Shown in pieces: positions 9,421 through 17,182 of a DNA stretch of 32,991 nucleotides. Each line of letters begins with the position of its first letter. The first letter of the stretch is position 1. Made by a program: the position numbers and the translations under genes. This stretch comes from an uncultured Lachnospiraceae bacterium. GTDB lineage: Bacteria; Bacillota; Clostridia; Lachnospirales; Lachnospiraceae. The notes beneath the pieces are model-generated. The model saw only the letters and a list, made by a program, of their open reading frames with translations, was not told where the DNA came from and did no database searches. The DNA lies in assembly GCA_946414825.1 (NCBI GenBank), contig CAMKQB010000021.1, forward strand, positions 1-32,991. The letters run 5' to 3'.

Positions 9421-9446
9421 AAGATCCTTCGCTTCGCTCAGGATGA
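9421..9446. repeat. Short palindromic repeat between uvrB and uvrA
   Basis: The gap holds GATCCTTCGCTTCGCTCAGG followed by ATGACA. It can form a small hairpin from ATCCT (9424-9428) and AGGAT (9440-9444). From memory this core (reverse complement starting GTCATCCTGAGCGAAGCG) recurs as an intergenic repeat in many unrelated bacterial genomes. Only one copy was seen in this window. Confidence 0.6.
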
Positions 9447-9465
9447 CAAAACCCGTTATAAATTA

Positions 9466-11466
9466 TTACGTGTCATAGTCGCGGAGGCGAACCTTGAGCT
9501 CTATCAGCTCGTCACGAAGTATAGCCGCAAGTTCGAAGTTAAGCTCGGCGGCAGCCATATTCATTTTCTTAGTTATTCTATCTATTTCCTTGCCAAGCTC
9601 CTTCTTGTTCATAAGGTCAGGATCCTTGCCGATTCTACTCTTACGCTCTTTCTCCTCTTCCTCAGCAGCCTTGAGACTCGTCGAAATAAGCTCACGAACT
9701 GCCTTGCGGATGGTCTGCGGAGTTATGCCATTTTCCTCATTATACTTCTGCTGAATCTCACGACGACGATTCGTTTCATCTATGGCCTTCCTCATGGAAT
9801 CAGTAATGGTATCAGCATACATGATTACGTGGCCATCCACATTTCGGGCTGCACGTCCGATCGTCTGTATAAGAGAAGTCTCGGAACGAAGGAAGCCTTC
9901 CTTGTCTGCATCCAGAATTGCCACAAGAGTTATCTCCGGTATATCAAGACCCTCTCTCAGAAGGTTGATACCAACGAGAACATCGAAGACTCCCAGCCTA
10001 AGGTCGCGGACTATCTCCATTCTCTCGAGAGTATCTATATCGGAGTGCAGATACTTAACCTTAACGTTCAGTCCTCTCAGGTACTCTGTCAGTTCCTCGG
10101 CCATTCTCTTAGTAAGGGTTGTTACCAGAACCTTGTTACCCTTTTCAACCTCGCTACTTATCTCACTATATAAATCATCAACCTGACCGGCAATTGGTCT
10201 CACATCGATAGGCGGATCCAGTAGCCCCGTAGGTCTGATAATCTGCTCAGTTCTAGCTTCCTCATGCTCATCCTCATAAGGACCAGGAGTAGCAGAAACG
10301 TAGAGAATCTTATCGACTCTCTCTTCAAACTCTTCGAAGTTGAGAGGTCTGTTGTCCATAGCAGAAGGAAGTCTGAATCCATAGTCTATCAGAGTTTCCT
10401 TACGTTTTTTGTTACCACCAAACATTCCTCTTATCTGCGGAAGTGTCTGATGAGACTCGTCTATTATCAGGAGATAATCATCTCCGAAGAAATCCACAAG
10501 TGTATCCGGTGGATCTCCCGGCTTACCACCTGCAAGTATACGAGTATAATTCTCGATACCCGAACAAAAGCCTGCCTCGCGGAGCATTTCTATATCGAAC
10601 TCCGTCCTCTCCTGTATACGCTGTGCCTCAAGAAGCTTATCATGTGACTTGAACCATGCGATCCTCTCACGAAGCTCGTCATCGATTTCCTTAAGTGCTT
10701 TCTCCATCTTGTTTGGAGCTATAACATAGTAGGACGCAGGGAAGATACAGGTAAATGTGATATCCCTCTTAATCTCTCCAGTCAGTGGATCAAACTCTGA
10801 TAGTCTATCTATTTCATCCCCAAAGAACTCGATTCTAATTGCTTCGCCGTCTTTATTCGCAGGAATTATGTCAACCACATCACCCTTTACTCTAAAGGTG
10901 CTGCGCTTAAAATCCATTTCATTTCTGGTATACTGCATATCCACCAGTTCCCGGATAAGCACATCTCTATCCAGCGACATTCCCGGACGAAGACCAAGCA
11001 TCATTGACTTGTAATCTTCCGGATTACCGATTCCATATAAACAGGAAACAGAGGACACAACAATAACATCATCTCTCTCAATAAGTGCTGATGTCGCGCT
11101 GTGTCGCAGCATATCTATCTCATCATTTACAGAGGAATCCTTTGCAATATATGTGTCCGATGAAGGCACATACGCCTCCGGCTGATAGTAGTCGTAGTAG
11201 GAAACGAAGTATTCCACCGCATTTTCCGGGAAGAAGGCCTTCATCTCACCATATAGCTGTGCCGCCAAAGTTTTATTGTGGGACATTATAAGAGTTTTCT
11301 TACCTAGAGCCTTGATAACATTTGCCATGGTAAATGTCTTACCAGAGCCTGTTACTCCCAGCAGCGTCTGATGCTTCTTGCCCTCTTTGAATCCCTTTAC
11401 CAACGCCTCAATTGCCTCAGGCTGGTCACCTGTTGGTGCATATTCTGAATGTAGTATAAAATCCAT
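9466..11466 (-). CDS. uvrB: Excinuclease ABC subunit B
   Basis: The helicase-like core of nucleotide excision repair, handed the lesion by UvrA before UvrC cuts. Walker A is GVTGSGKT at 37-44. The DNA-clamping beta-hairpin region [18 protein letters not shown] starts near residue 90. Helicase motifs follow ([23 protein letters not shown]), and a C-terminal UVR domain (about 625-662) contacts UvrA and UvrC. The 666-residue length is complete. AAGGA lies 7 bases before the ATG. It is the first gene of uvrB-uvrA and lies after the terminator of the GH13 gene, so its promoter should be within 11467-11530, where I see only weak boxes and a repeated GAATTAGTT. Confidence 0.98.
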   Translation of the reverse strand: MDFILHSEYAPTGDQPEAIEALVKGFKEGKKHQTLLGVTGSGKTFTMANVIKALGKKTLIMSHNKTLAAQLYGEMKAFFPENAVEYFVSYYDYYQPEAYVPSSDTYIAKDSSVNDEIDMLRHSATSALIERDDVIVVSSVSCLYGIGNPEDYKSMMLGLRPGMSLDRDVLIRELVDMQYTRNEMDFKRSTFRVKGDVVDIIPANKDGEAIRIEFFGDEIDRLSEFDPLTGEIKRDITFTCIFPASYYVIAPNKMEKALKEIDDELRERIAWFKSHDKLLEAQRIQERTEFDIEMLREAGFCSGIENYTRILAGGKPGDPPDTLVDFFGDDYLLIIDESHQTLPQIRGMFGGNKKRKETLIDYGFRLPSAMDNRPLNFEEFEERVDKILYVSATPGPYEDEHEEARTEQIIRPTGLLDPPIDVRPIAGQVDDLYSEISSEVEKGNKVLVTTLTKRMAEELTEYLRGLNVKVKYLHSDIDTLERMEIVRDLRLGVFDVLVGINLLREGLDIPEITLVAILDADKEGFLRSETSLIQTIGRAARNVDGHVIMYADTITDSMRKAIDETNRRREIQQKYNEENGITPQTIRKAVRELISTSLKAAEEEEKERKSRIGKDPDLMNKKELGKEIDRITKKMNMAAAELNFELAAILRDELIELKVRLRDYDT

Positions 11467-11529
11467 TTATTATTCCTTTTGTTTATTCCTATAACTAATT
11501 CCTTAAACTAATTCTTTTCAACCACCTAT

Positions 11530-11559
11530 AAAAACTGAGCCATGCATATAGCATGACCC
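11530..11559 (-). terminator. Intrinsic terminator after the GH13 gene
   Basis: A 9-bp stem with two G-T pairs (11559-11551 with 11545-11537, loop TATAT) is followed on the minus strand by AGTTTTTAT. It stands about 47 bases after the GH13 stop and 70 bases before uvrB. Confidence 0.7.
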
Positions 11560-11606
11560 ATGGTTTATTATTGTTATTATATATCCGCCCTAATTATTAA
11601 TAAAAT

Positions 11607-13697
11607 CTACAGCTTGCACACAAATATTGATGCAGAACATTTAGGTGCCACAACTTTAAGCACATTGTTCTGTACCATAGCAGGATACTCGTTCAGAGTA
11701 TATCCACCCTCGCCAGTAAGCATTACTCTTGTCATAGTTCTATTATTATTCACGCCCAGCTCCCTAACGTGAAGCTTCACTTCCTTATCAACGTAATCAC
11801 TATTGATGATTATAGCCACTGCTTCCCTCTTGTTGAATCTGCCGTAAGCGAGCATCCTGTACTCCCCATGGAGGAACTTGAGAGAACCTGTTCTGAGAGA
11901 TTTGTATCTGTTGTGAATTTTGATTATATCCTTGTGGAATCTGATAAGGTCATGATCCTCATGTCCCCAAGGATAGGTTCTTCTTGAATCCGGATCTGTC
12001 CAACCGCATACACCGGCCTCATCACCATAGTAAATAGTTGGGGCACCCGGCCAGGTCATCTGAAATGTGACCGCCATTCTCATTATATCTTTATTTACAT
12101 TTTCATTTGCATTTTCTGCACCCAGAGTCTGAATACGACCTACCCTGTGATTCGTTCTTGTCAGGAATCTTGAGTGGTCATGATTCGAGAGCTCGTTCAT
12201 AGAAACATAGAGCGAATTATACATGAAATAAGACATGTAATTTCTAATAGAACCCTTAAAGAATTCTGCATTTCCAAGGAAGTCACCGCGGAACTCATCG
12301 CTGTGCTTCTCAACACCTGTCAGAAACCAGGTAATAGGCTCCATAAATGCTCCGTAGTTCATAATTGTATCCCACTGATCTCCCTCCAGCCAGGACTTAG
12401 GATTGCCGTAATGCTCCGCCAGAATAATCGCATCAGGATTTGCATCCTTGACTGCAGCTCTAAAATCCTTCCAGAATCTGTGGTTATACTCTTCTGAATA
12501 ACCAAGATCTGCTGCTACATCGAGACGCCAGCCATCTGCATTGTATGGAGGTGAAACCCATTTTCTACCAATCTCAAGTATATAATCGTGGAGCTTCATG
12601 GATTCCTCATAATTAAGCTTAGGTAATGTATCATGTCCCCACCAGCCATTGTACGAGCCATTAAATGGCCAGTCATTTTCATTCTGGAACTTAAAGAAGG
12701 ATCTGTATGGACTGTCCGCATCTACATAGGCACCCTTCTCATAGTCAGGATTCTTATCATAAATACATTCCCTATCAAGCCACTTATTGAAGGAGCCGCA
12801 GTGATTAAATACTCCATCCAGAATAACTCTGATTCCTCTCTTATGCGCTTCCTCAACAAGCTCTGCGAAGAGCTGATTTGAAGCCTCGAGATTCTCGATG
12901 CTTGTGACGCGGCTTATATACTTTGTCGCCTCAGTATTATCTGAAGAACCCTCTGGAAGAAGCTCCCCCTCATCCTTAACGATTCGTCCAAAATGCGGAT
13001 CTATATAATCATAGTCCTGAATGTCATACTTATGATTGGAGGGTGATACAAATATAGGGTTAAGGTAAATAGCTTCAACTCCAAGACCCTTCAGATAATC
13101 CAGCTTATCCATAACACCCTGAAGATCTCCACCGTAGAAATTACCAACATCCATAGTATCAGGAATCTTATCCCAATCCTCTACCCGTCTAACATTTTGA
13201 CCTATATAATAATACTCATTGGTGAGTACATCATTACTCTTATCACCATTACAGAATCTATCAACATATATCTGATAAAAGACTGCACCCTTCGCCCAGT
13301 CCGGAGTCTTGAATCCAGGAACTATCTTAAAATCATAATCATGATTAACATCACGAAGAACACCCAGTCTGTTATATACAACTGTAAGCCTGTGAGAATA
13401 TATTTCAAAGTAATAGCTTATAGTGCCTTGAACCTTTGGAATCTTAACTGAATAGAAATCAAAGATAGCATTATTCTCTGTAACCTTCATAGGATAGTGC
13501 ACATCCCCCATTACGAGATGCACCCCATCAGCATTATTACGAGCAGTCCTGAATCTAATGGTTATATCATCTCCAATATCAGGTTCTGCTGGCTTCACAA
13601 AATTAGGAGTAACATCTGTAAAGAGCGCTCCAAAATTCAGAATCGTAGTCGTGTTAAATATTCTGTTGATCATACTAAGCACATCTGCATGTGACAT
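11607..13697 (-). CDS. GH13 alpha-glucan hydrolase (neopullulanase/maltogenic amylase-like)
   Basis: A 696-residue cytosolic alpha-amylase-family enzyme with no signal peptide, probably cutting maltodextrins, cyclodextrins, pullulan or glycogen-derived oligosaccharides. An N-terminal beta-sandwich region (about 20-125) is followed by the GH13 barrel. Numbered from the chosen start: region I DGVFNH (294-299), region II GWRLD with nucleophile Asp393, region III with acid/base Glu428 (LAEHYG), region IV NHD (505-507) and a C-terminal beta domain. The ATG at 13697 is chosen over 13712 because GGAGG stands 7 bases before it and ATG 13712 lies upstream of that RBS. Its leader is structured (separate entries). 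Glycogen phosphorylase is encoded a few kb upstream, suggesting a joint role in alpha-glucan use. The exact substrate cannot be read from the sequence. Confidence 0.9.
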   Translation of the reverse strand: MSHADVLSMINRIFNTTTILNFGALFTDVTPNFVKPAEPDIGDDITIRFRTARNNADGVHLVMGDVHYPMKVTENNAIFDFYSVKIPKVQGTISYYFEIYSHRLTVVYNRLGVLRDVNHDYDFKIVPGFKTPDWAKGAVFYQIYVDRFCNGDKSNDVLTNEYYYIGQNVRRVEDWDKIPDTMDVGNFYGGDLQGVMDKLDYLKGLGVEAIYLNPIFVSPSNHKYDIQDYDYIDPHFGRIVKDEGELLPEGSSDNTEATKYISRVTSIENLEASNQLFAELVEEAHKRGIRVILDGVFNHCGSFNKWLDRECIYDKNPDYEKGAYVDADSPYRSFFKFQNENDWPFNGSYNGWWGHDTLPKLNYEESMKLHDYILEIGRKWVSPPYNADGWRLDVAADLGYSEEYNHRFWKDFRAAVKDANPDAIILAEHYGNPKSWLEGDQWDTIMNYGAFMEPITWFLTGVEKHSDEFRGDFLGNAEFFKGSIRNYMSYFMYNSLYVSMNELSNHDHSRFLTRTNHRVGRIQTLGAENANENVNKDIMRMAVTFQMTWPGAPTIYYGDEAGVCGWTDPDSRRTYPWGHEDHDLIRFHKDIIKIHNRYKSLRTGSLKFLHGEYRMLAYGRFNKREAVAIIINSDYVDKEVKLHVRELGVNNNRTMTRVMLTGEGGYTLNEYPAMVQNNVLKVVAPKCSASIFVCKL

Positions 13698-13703
13698 AGT
13701 ATC

Positions 13704-13734
13704 ACCTCCCATGACGCATGAGGTTTTGACCTCA
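13704..13734 (-). promoter_or_regulatory. Leader RNA with two competing hairpins at the GH13 ribosome-binding site
   Basis: In the transcript, ACCTCA (13734-13729 complement context) lies where two pairings exclude each other. The segment 13724-13719 can pair with 13734-13729 as a 6-bp hairpin with a 4-base loop, or 13724-13720 can pair with 13708-13704, which contains the GGAGG Shine-Dalgarno, as a 5-bp stem extended by a further 3 bp past a bulge. The second form would hide the ribosome-binding site. This is sequence-level complementarity only; folding and function are inferred. Confidence 0.4.
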
Positions 13735-13769
13735 AAAAAAGTATCGGCCGGAAAACACCAAACCGATAC
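13734..13769 (-). terminator. Intrinsic terminator between the secreted-protein gene and GH13
   Basis: A perfect 7-bp stem, GTATCGG (13769-13763) with CCGATAC (13747-13741), is followed on the minus strand by seven T (13740-13734). It should end transcripts of the gene at 13884-14990. Only about 25 bases separate the T run from the GH13 Shine-Dalgarno, which leaves no room for a promoter between them. Confidence 0.8.
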
Positions 13770-13771
13770 TC

Positions 13772-13800
13772 ATTTTACCATAAATATGTAGTTTTTTAAA
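13772..13800 (-). promoter_or_regulatory. Candidate GH13 promoter overlapping the terminator
   Basis: On the minus strand TTTAAA (13800-13795) and TAAAAT (13777-13772) are 17 bases apart. The predicted start near 13765 falls inside the 5' arm of the terminator hairpin, so a transcript starting here would lack part of that arm and could escape termination. The region is AT-rich, so the boxes may be chance. Confidence 0.4.
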
Positions 13801-13807
13801 CCATATT

Positions 13808-13871
13808 TGAGTAAATAGGGACGGTTCTCTTTTACTCATTCAAATAGTCAAATAGGGACGGTTCTCTTTTG
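13808..13871. repeat. Tandem pair of REP-like palindromic units
   Basis: The 21-base core AAATAGGGACGGTTCTCTTT plus T occurs at 13813-13833 and again at 13850-13870, a 37-base period. Each copy can fold: AGGGA pairs with TCTCT-side bases around a CGGT loop, and copy 1 is framed by TGAGTAAA (13808-13815) and TTTACTCA (13831-13838). From memory, GGGACGGTTCT motifs are linked with REP-associated tyrosine transposases in Firmicutes; no transposase gene is present here. Confidence 0.65.
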
Positions 13872-13883
13872 CATAGTCTCTAT

Positions 13884-14990
13884 TTAACTATATAAATCCT
13901 CCCAAACAGCATATAATGTGATATTTCCCACTATTTGTGCGGAAAAATCGAATTCTACCAACTCTCCAGTCTCTCCATCCACGTAGAACCATCCTATAAA
14001 GGCTCTTTCGCTGTCTTCAGGTTCCTCAGGCTCTTCAATACATTCACCCTCAGCAACCTCATAATCCTCGTAAATATCCTCGTCCTCATCATACATAAAT
14101 CTCACTGTGTATACTGAAATCTGATCCGATACGCCTGTTTCTGGATTATCTGCATATTCCGCATCTTCTACTGACTCTTCTGTAGAATCTTCAACCGTTC
14201 CATCTACGGTTTCGCCTGCACTTTCCTCTGTGTTGCTCCCTTCTTCTGTAGCTTCTACTGATTTCTCTGTAGCACTTTCGGCCGTCTCATTTCCTTCTGT
14301 CTCACTGCTTGCAACCTCTACAGACTCAGCAGTTTCCGCCTCACTTACAGTATCCTCATCTCCAGCTTCATCTGATGTTTCCGAAGAATCACTTGTTTCA
14401 CTTTCAACTGTTGTAGCATCTGACTTTTTTGTACTCGATTTCTTATTTTTTTTACTAGACTTAGTTGTACTATCACTTTCTGTATCAGACTCTGTTGACT
14501 CAGTTTCGCTTGTAGCAGCATCTTCTGTTTCAGGCCCGCTCACTTCAGACTCAGAAGTAGACGCATCACTCGACTTCTTACTCGACTTCTTTTTCTTAGA
14601 CTTATTAGACTTAGCTGAAGATTTTGCTGAAGAACTACTCTTTTCATCCGAAGCCTCGGTAGCTTCATTTATAGAGCTTTTGGATTTCCCTTTAGAACTT
14701 CCTTTCTTCATCTTCCCAGATTTATTAACAGAGGCCGTCTCAGTGGCATTTCCCACCGACGCATCTTCTGTTTCTTTATCCGTAGTTTCTTTCGTTTCAT
14801 CATCTGCCGTCTCAAGACTACCCTTTGAAGCCTTAACTCTGTCGTAGTCTTTCTCAATATTTTCTTTTTCCTCTACTCTAGTCTCTGACGAATTCCTTTC
14901 AATTCCTCTATTAACCGCAAATGCCGTACCTCCCGAAGCCAGCATTGCCACACTTAAAATAATTGCTATTTTCTTATTAAATCGTCTCAT
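13884..14990 (-). CDS. Secreted low-complexity protein with one InlB/Flg_new-type repeat
   Basis: A 368-residue exported protein of unknown role. It has a signal peptide with basic start MRRFNKK, a hydrophobic core, and likely cleavage after AFA at residue 25. Residues about 35-290 are low-complexity: alternating acidic Thr/Ser/Glu stretches and Lys/Ser patches such as SNKSKKKKSSKKSS. The C-terminal 70 residues match the Listeria-Bacteroides (InlB B-repeat/Flg_new) pattern: VYTVRFMYD, a Glu-rich loop, AFIGWFYVDGETGELVEF, ITLYAVWE. There is no LPXTG sorting motif or lipobox, so it may be released or held by charge. GGAGG lies 7 bases before the ATG. It follows scfB after 93 bases and ends at its own terminator. 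A link to the SCIFF system is only positional. Confidence 0.8.
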   Translation of the reverse strand: MRRFNKKIAIILSVAMLASGGTAFAVNRGIERNSSETRVEEKENIEKDYDRVKASKGSLETADDETKETTDKETEDASVGNATETASVNKSGKMKKGSSKGKSKSSINEATEASDEKSSSSAKSSAKSNKSKKKKSSKKSSDASTSESEVSGPETEDAATSETESTESDTESDSTTKSSKKNKKSSTKKSDATTVESETSDSSETSDEAGDEDTVSEAETAESVEVASSETEGNETAESATEKSVEATEEGSNTEESAGETVDGTVEDSTEESVEDAEYADNPETGVSDQISVYTVRFMYDEDEDIYEDYEVAEGECIEEPEEPEDSERAFIGWFYVDGETGELVEFDFSAQIVGNITLYAVWEDLYS

Positions 14991-15083
14991 CTGACCACCT
15001 CCTTGAAAAGAAGTATAGTCAGCCTACCTTAAATGAAAATTAAAAAACAAAAAAATATTCAGTCGTTAAATTCATACAAAGAC

Positions 15084-16526
15084 TTAGTTACAATCTTCTG
15101 TACAGTCTTCGCAGTCGGAGCCTGCGGTTGCACCGCTGATAGGTTCTAATCCGAGAGCATCATGAGCAACCTGAATCATTATTGCACATTCCATTCTCTT
15201 ACGGAATAGTTCGCAACCATACTCATATATACCCTTAACATCTCCCGTCGCATGATATGCGTTAGCCGCACAACCGCCAGAGCAGTAATGCATAGCCCAG
15301 CAATCACGGCAATCTGGTCGAGCATAAGCGTTACAGACACGGAACTCCTCCTGTCTATCCTTGTTTGTTACTCCCTTCCATATATCCCCCAGCTTGTAAG
15401 ACTCATCGCCAACAAACTGATGGCATGGATAAAGATCTCCCCAAGGAGTAACTGCCATATATTCTGTACCAGAACCACATCCGGATATCCTCTTATAGAT
15501 ACAAGGTCCTGACTTCAGATCTACCATGTAATGATAAAATGTGAAACCATCTCCCTCTATATCTCGTCTCAGCATCTCCTTAGCAAGTATCTCATACTGC
15601 TCCTTAAGAACCGGAAGATCCTCCTCAGTAAGAGCAAGCGGGTCCCCTGGTCTACTAACAACCGGCTCCATTGAGAGCTCCTTAAAACCTAGCTCCGCCA
15701 TCTTGAATATATCTTCAGTAAAATCAGTATTAAGATGAGTATATGTACCACGCATGTAATAATTCTTGCCACCACGTGCTTCAACCAGCTTCTGGAACTT
15801 AGGAATAATCTTCTCCCAGCTTCCATTACCGGCATAATCCTTACGAGTCCTGTCATGAACTTCCTTACGTCCATCCAAACTCAGCACCACATTACTCATT
15901 TCTTTATTGCAGTATTCAATCACTTCATCATCAATCAGAACACCATTCGTAGTAAGGGTAAATCTGAAATTCTTATCATACTTCTTTTCTATGGAACGAG
16001 CATACTCAACTATTTGTTTGCATACATCCCAGTTCATCAGAGGCTCGCCACCGAAGAAGTCCACCTCCAGATTATGACGAGAACCACTATTAGCAATCAG
16101 GAAATCAATAGCCTGCTTACCAACCTCAAAGGACATAAGAGCCCTCTCGCCGTTATACTTACCCTGTGCAGCGAAGCAGTATTCACAGTTCAGATTACAA
16201 GTATGAGACACATGAAGACACAGAGCCTTGATTACATCTCCACTTCTTTTCTTGAACTCCCCTGCCAGCGGTTCAAATGTATCCGGCGTATATAGCTTGT
16301 GAGCATCCACCAGAGAACGCACATCCTCTATACAAAGACGCACCTCCTCCTCTGTGACATCCTCCCGGTCACCATACTTAGCCATAATAACATCAATTAT
16401 CTCCTGCTCACTCTTCTCAGGAAACAGCTCGATGATATCATACGCCACGTCATCCACGCTATGCACGCTTCCCGAGCACGTATCTAACACGATATTATAT
16501 CCATTTAATTTATACTGATGTACCAT
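15084..16526 (-). CDS. scfB: SCIFF thioether-forming radical SAM/SPASM maturase
   Basis: Radical S-adenosylmethionine enzyme that installs a thioether link in the SCIFF peptide. Residues 1-about 90 form a leader-binding (RRE-like) region that opens MVHQYKLNGYNIVLD, as in the family. The radical SAM cluster is C110-x3-C114-x2-C117, followed by FFGGEP (157-162). The C-terminal SPASM region holds many cysteines for auxiliary clusters (GPCIYKRISGCGSG; CRDCWAMHYCSGGCA). The 480-residue length is normal. The ATG at 16526 is preceded by AGGAAAA, a weak RBS. Unlike the usual tight pair, it is separated from scfA by 376 bases holding a terminator, a 202-bp palindromic element and a weak hairpin. Confidence 0.95.
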   Translation of the reverse strand: MVHQYKLNGYNIVLDTCSGSVHSVDDVAYDIIELFPEKSEQEIIDVIMAKYGDREDVTEEEVRLCIEDVRSLVDAHKLYTPDTFEPLAGEFKKRSGDVIKALCLHVSHTCNLNCEYCFAAQGKYNGERALMSFEVGKQAIDFLIANSGSRHNLEVDFFGGEPLMNWDVCKQIVEYARSIEKKYDKNFRFTLTTNGVLIDDEVIEYCNKEMSNVVLSLDGRKEVHDRTRKDYAGNGSWEKIIPKFQKLVEARGGKNYYMRGTYTHLNTDFTEDIFKMAELGFKELSMEPVVSRPGDPLALTEEDLPVLKEQYEILAKEMLRRDIEGDGFTFYHYMVDLKSGPCIYKRISGCGSGTEYMAVTPWGDLYPCHQFVGDESYKLGDIWKGVTNKDRQEEFRVCNAYARPDCRDCWAMHYCSGGCAANAYHATGDVKGIYEYGCELFRKRMECAIMIQVAHDALGLEPISGATAGSDCEDCTEDCN

Positions 16527-16597
16527 ATATTTTTCCTATTCATCACTATATTTTTCCTGCAAATTGGTTCCAGACTATTCTCTGAAACCACGCTAAA

Positions 16598-16615
16598 AAT
16601 GCCCCAACTGGCACT
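16598..16615 (-). terminator. Weak hairpin with short T run before scfB
   Basis: A 6-bp stem (16615-16610 with 16603-16598, one G-T pair) is followed on the minus strand by a short T run ending near 16595. It could be a weak terminator or attenuator between the palindromic element and scfB. Low confidence. Confidence 0.3.
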
Positions 16616-16632
16616 TACTTTTTTTATAAACA

Positions 16633-16834
16633 GTACGATGACTCATTTCATATACTCTGTAATCGATAGCTCTATTTTCGTCAAATTAGAAGAGAAAACT
16701 TCCTAAAATATCTGCGAGCGATGCTGTCCGAGCGCAGCGAGTTAAAGCGAGCAGATACATTTTAGTGAAGGTTTCTCGAATAATTTAGAAAATAGCTAGC
16801 GTGATTACATAGTATATGAAATGAGACATCGTAC
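16633..16834. mobile_element. 202-bp long-palindrome MITE-like element
   Basis: Two arms of about 83 bases (16633-16715 and 16751-16834) are inverted repeats around a 35-base loop (16716-16750) rich in AGCGA/GAGCG. The outer 32 bases match at 30 positions, starting GTACGATG and ending CATCGTAC; the inner ends also match (TCTGC with GCAGA, CTAAAAT with ATTTTAG), with scattered mismatches and small indels between. It contains no open reading frame of note. Size, terminal inverted repeats and intergenic placement fit a MITE or large REP-derived element. No target-site duplication is obvious. Together with two hairpins it fills the 376 bases between scfA and scfB. Confidence 0.75.
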
Positions 16835-16844
16835 GTCCGTTCAT

Positions 16845-16878
16845 GAAAGAAATACGCCACCAAATTATGGTGGCGTAT
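16845..16878 (-). terminator. Intrinsic terminator after scfA
   Basis: A perfect 10-bp stem, ATACGCCACC (16878-16869) with GGTGGCGTAT (16861-16852), has a 7-base loop and is followed on the minus strand by TTTCTTTC. It lies 25 bases after the scfA stop and would limit read-through into scfB. Confidence 0.75.
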
Positions 16879-16902
16879 CTGAATAATTAAATCTGTAAAA
16901 AT

Positions 16903-17055
16903 TTACTTCTGTGAAGCTGCATTCTCACACTTCTGATTTGCTACACCACAGCTGGTTTTGCATGCGCTCTGGCATGATGTCTGGCACTCGCCACATCCAC
17001 CTGTCTTAGCACTTTCACAGAGATCTCTAGTCTCAAGAGTCTTAATTCTTTCCAT
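16903..17055 (-). CDS. scfA: SCIFF ranthipeptide precursor with Gly37 and an extra Cys13
   Basis: A 50-residue ribosomally made peptide, substrate of ScfB. The core CGECQTSCQSACKTSC (21-36) is the family hallmark. Seven cysteines are present (13, 21, 24, 28, 32, 36, 43); SCIFF means six cysteines in forty-five residues, so Cys13 is extra. The usual SCTVANQ reads SCGVANQ here, so residue 37 is Gly (codon 16945-16947, GGT). The ATG at 17055 is chosen because AGGAG lies 7 bases before it and family members begin with a short M-x-x-IKT; an upstream in-frame ATG at 17103 has no such support. It has its own promoter and terminator, so it is probably expressed strongly as a separate short mRNA. Confidence 0.95.
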   Translation of the reverse strand: MERIKTLETRDLCESAKTGGCGECQTSCQSACKTSCGVANQKCENAASQK

Positions 17056-17126
17056 GATAATTCTCCTATCTATTTTAGTTTTAAGCCATCCCTCCAGGGA
17101 CATGCCTAACTATTTACATTTATGAC

Positions 17127-17156
17127 ATAATAATAGTTTTCCTAAGAGTTTGTCAA
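17127..17156 (-). promoter_or_regulatory. Predicted sigma-A promoter of scfA
   Basis: On the minus strand a consensus -35 TTGACA (17156-17151) and a -10 TATTAT (17132-17127) are separated by 18 bases. The start would be near 17120, giving a leader of about 65 bases. It begins 27 bases past the glgP stop. Confidence 0.7.
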
Positions 17157-17182
17157 GGTTTTATGCATCGACGCAGGTATTC

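Noticed and set aside
11467-11530. LexA/DinR (SOS) box before uvrB
   Set aside because: No CGAAC-N4-GTTCG or close variant is present in the leader.
14230-14847. 205-codon open frame on the plus strand inside the secreted-protein gene
   Set aside because: It is the antisense shadow of the Ser/Glu/Lys low-complexity coding region; no RBS, and the product is only Ser/Leu/Val-rich repeats.
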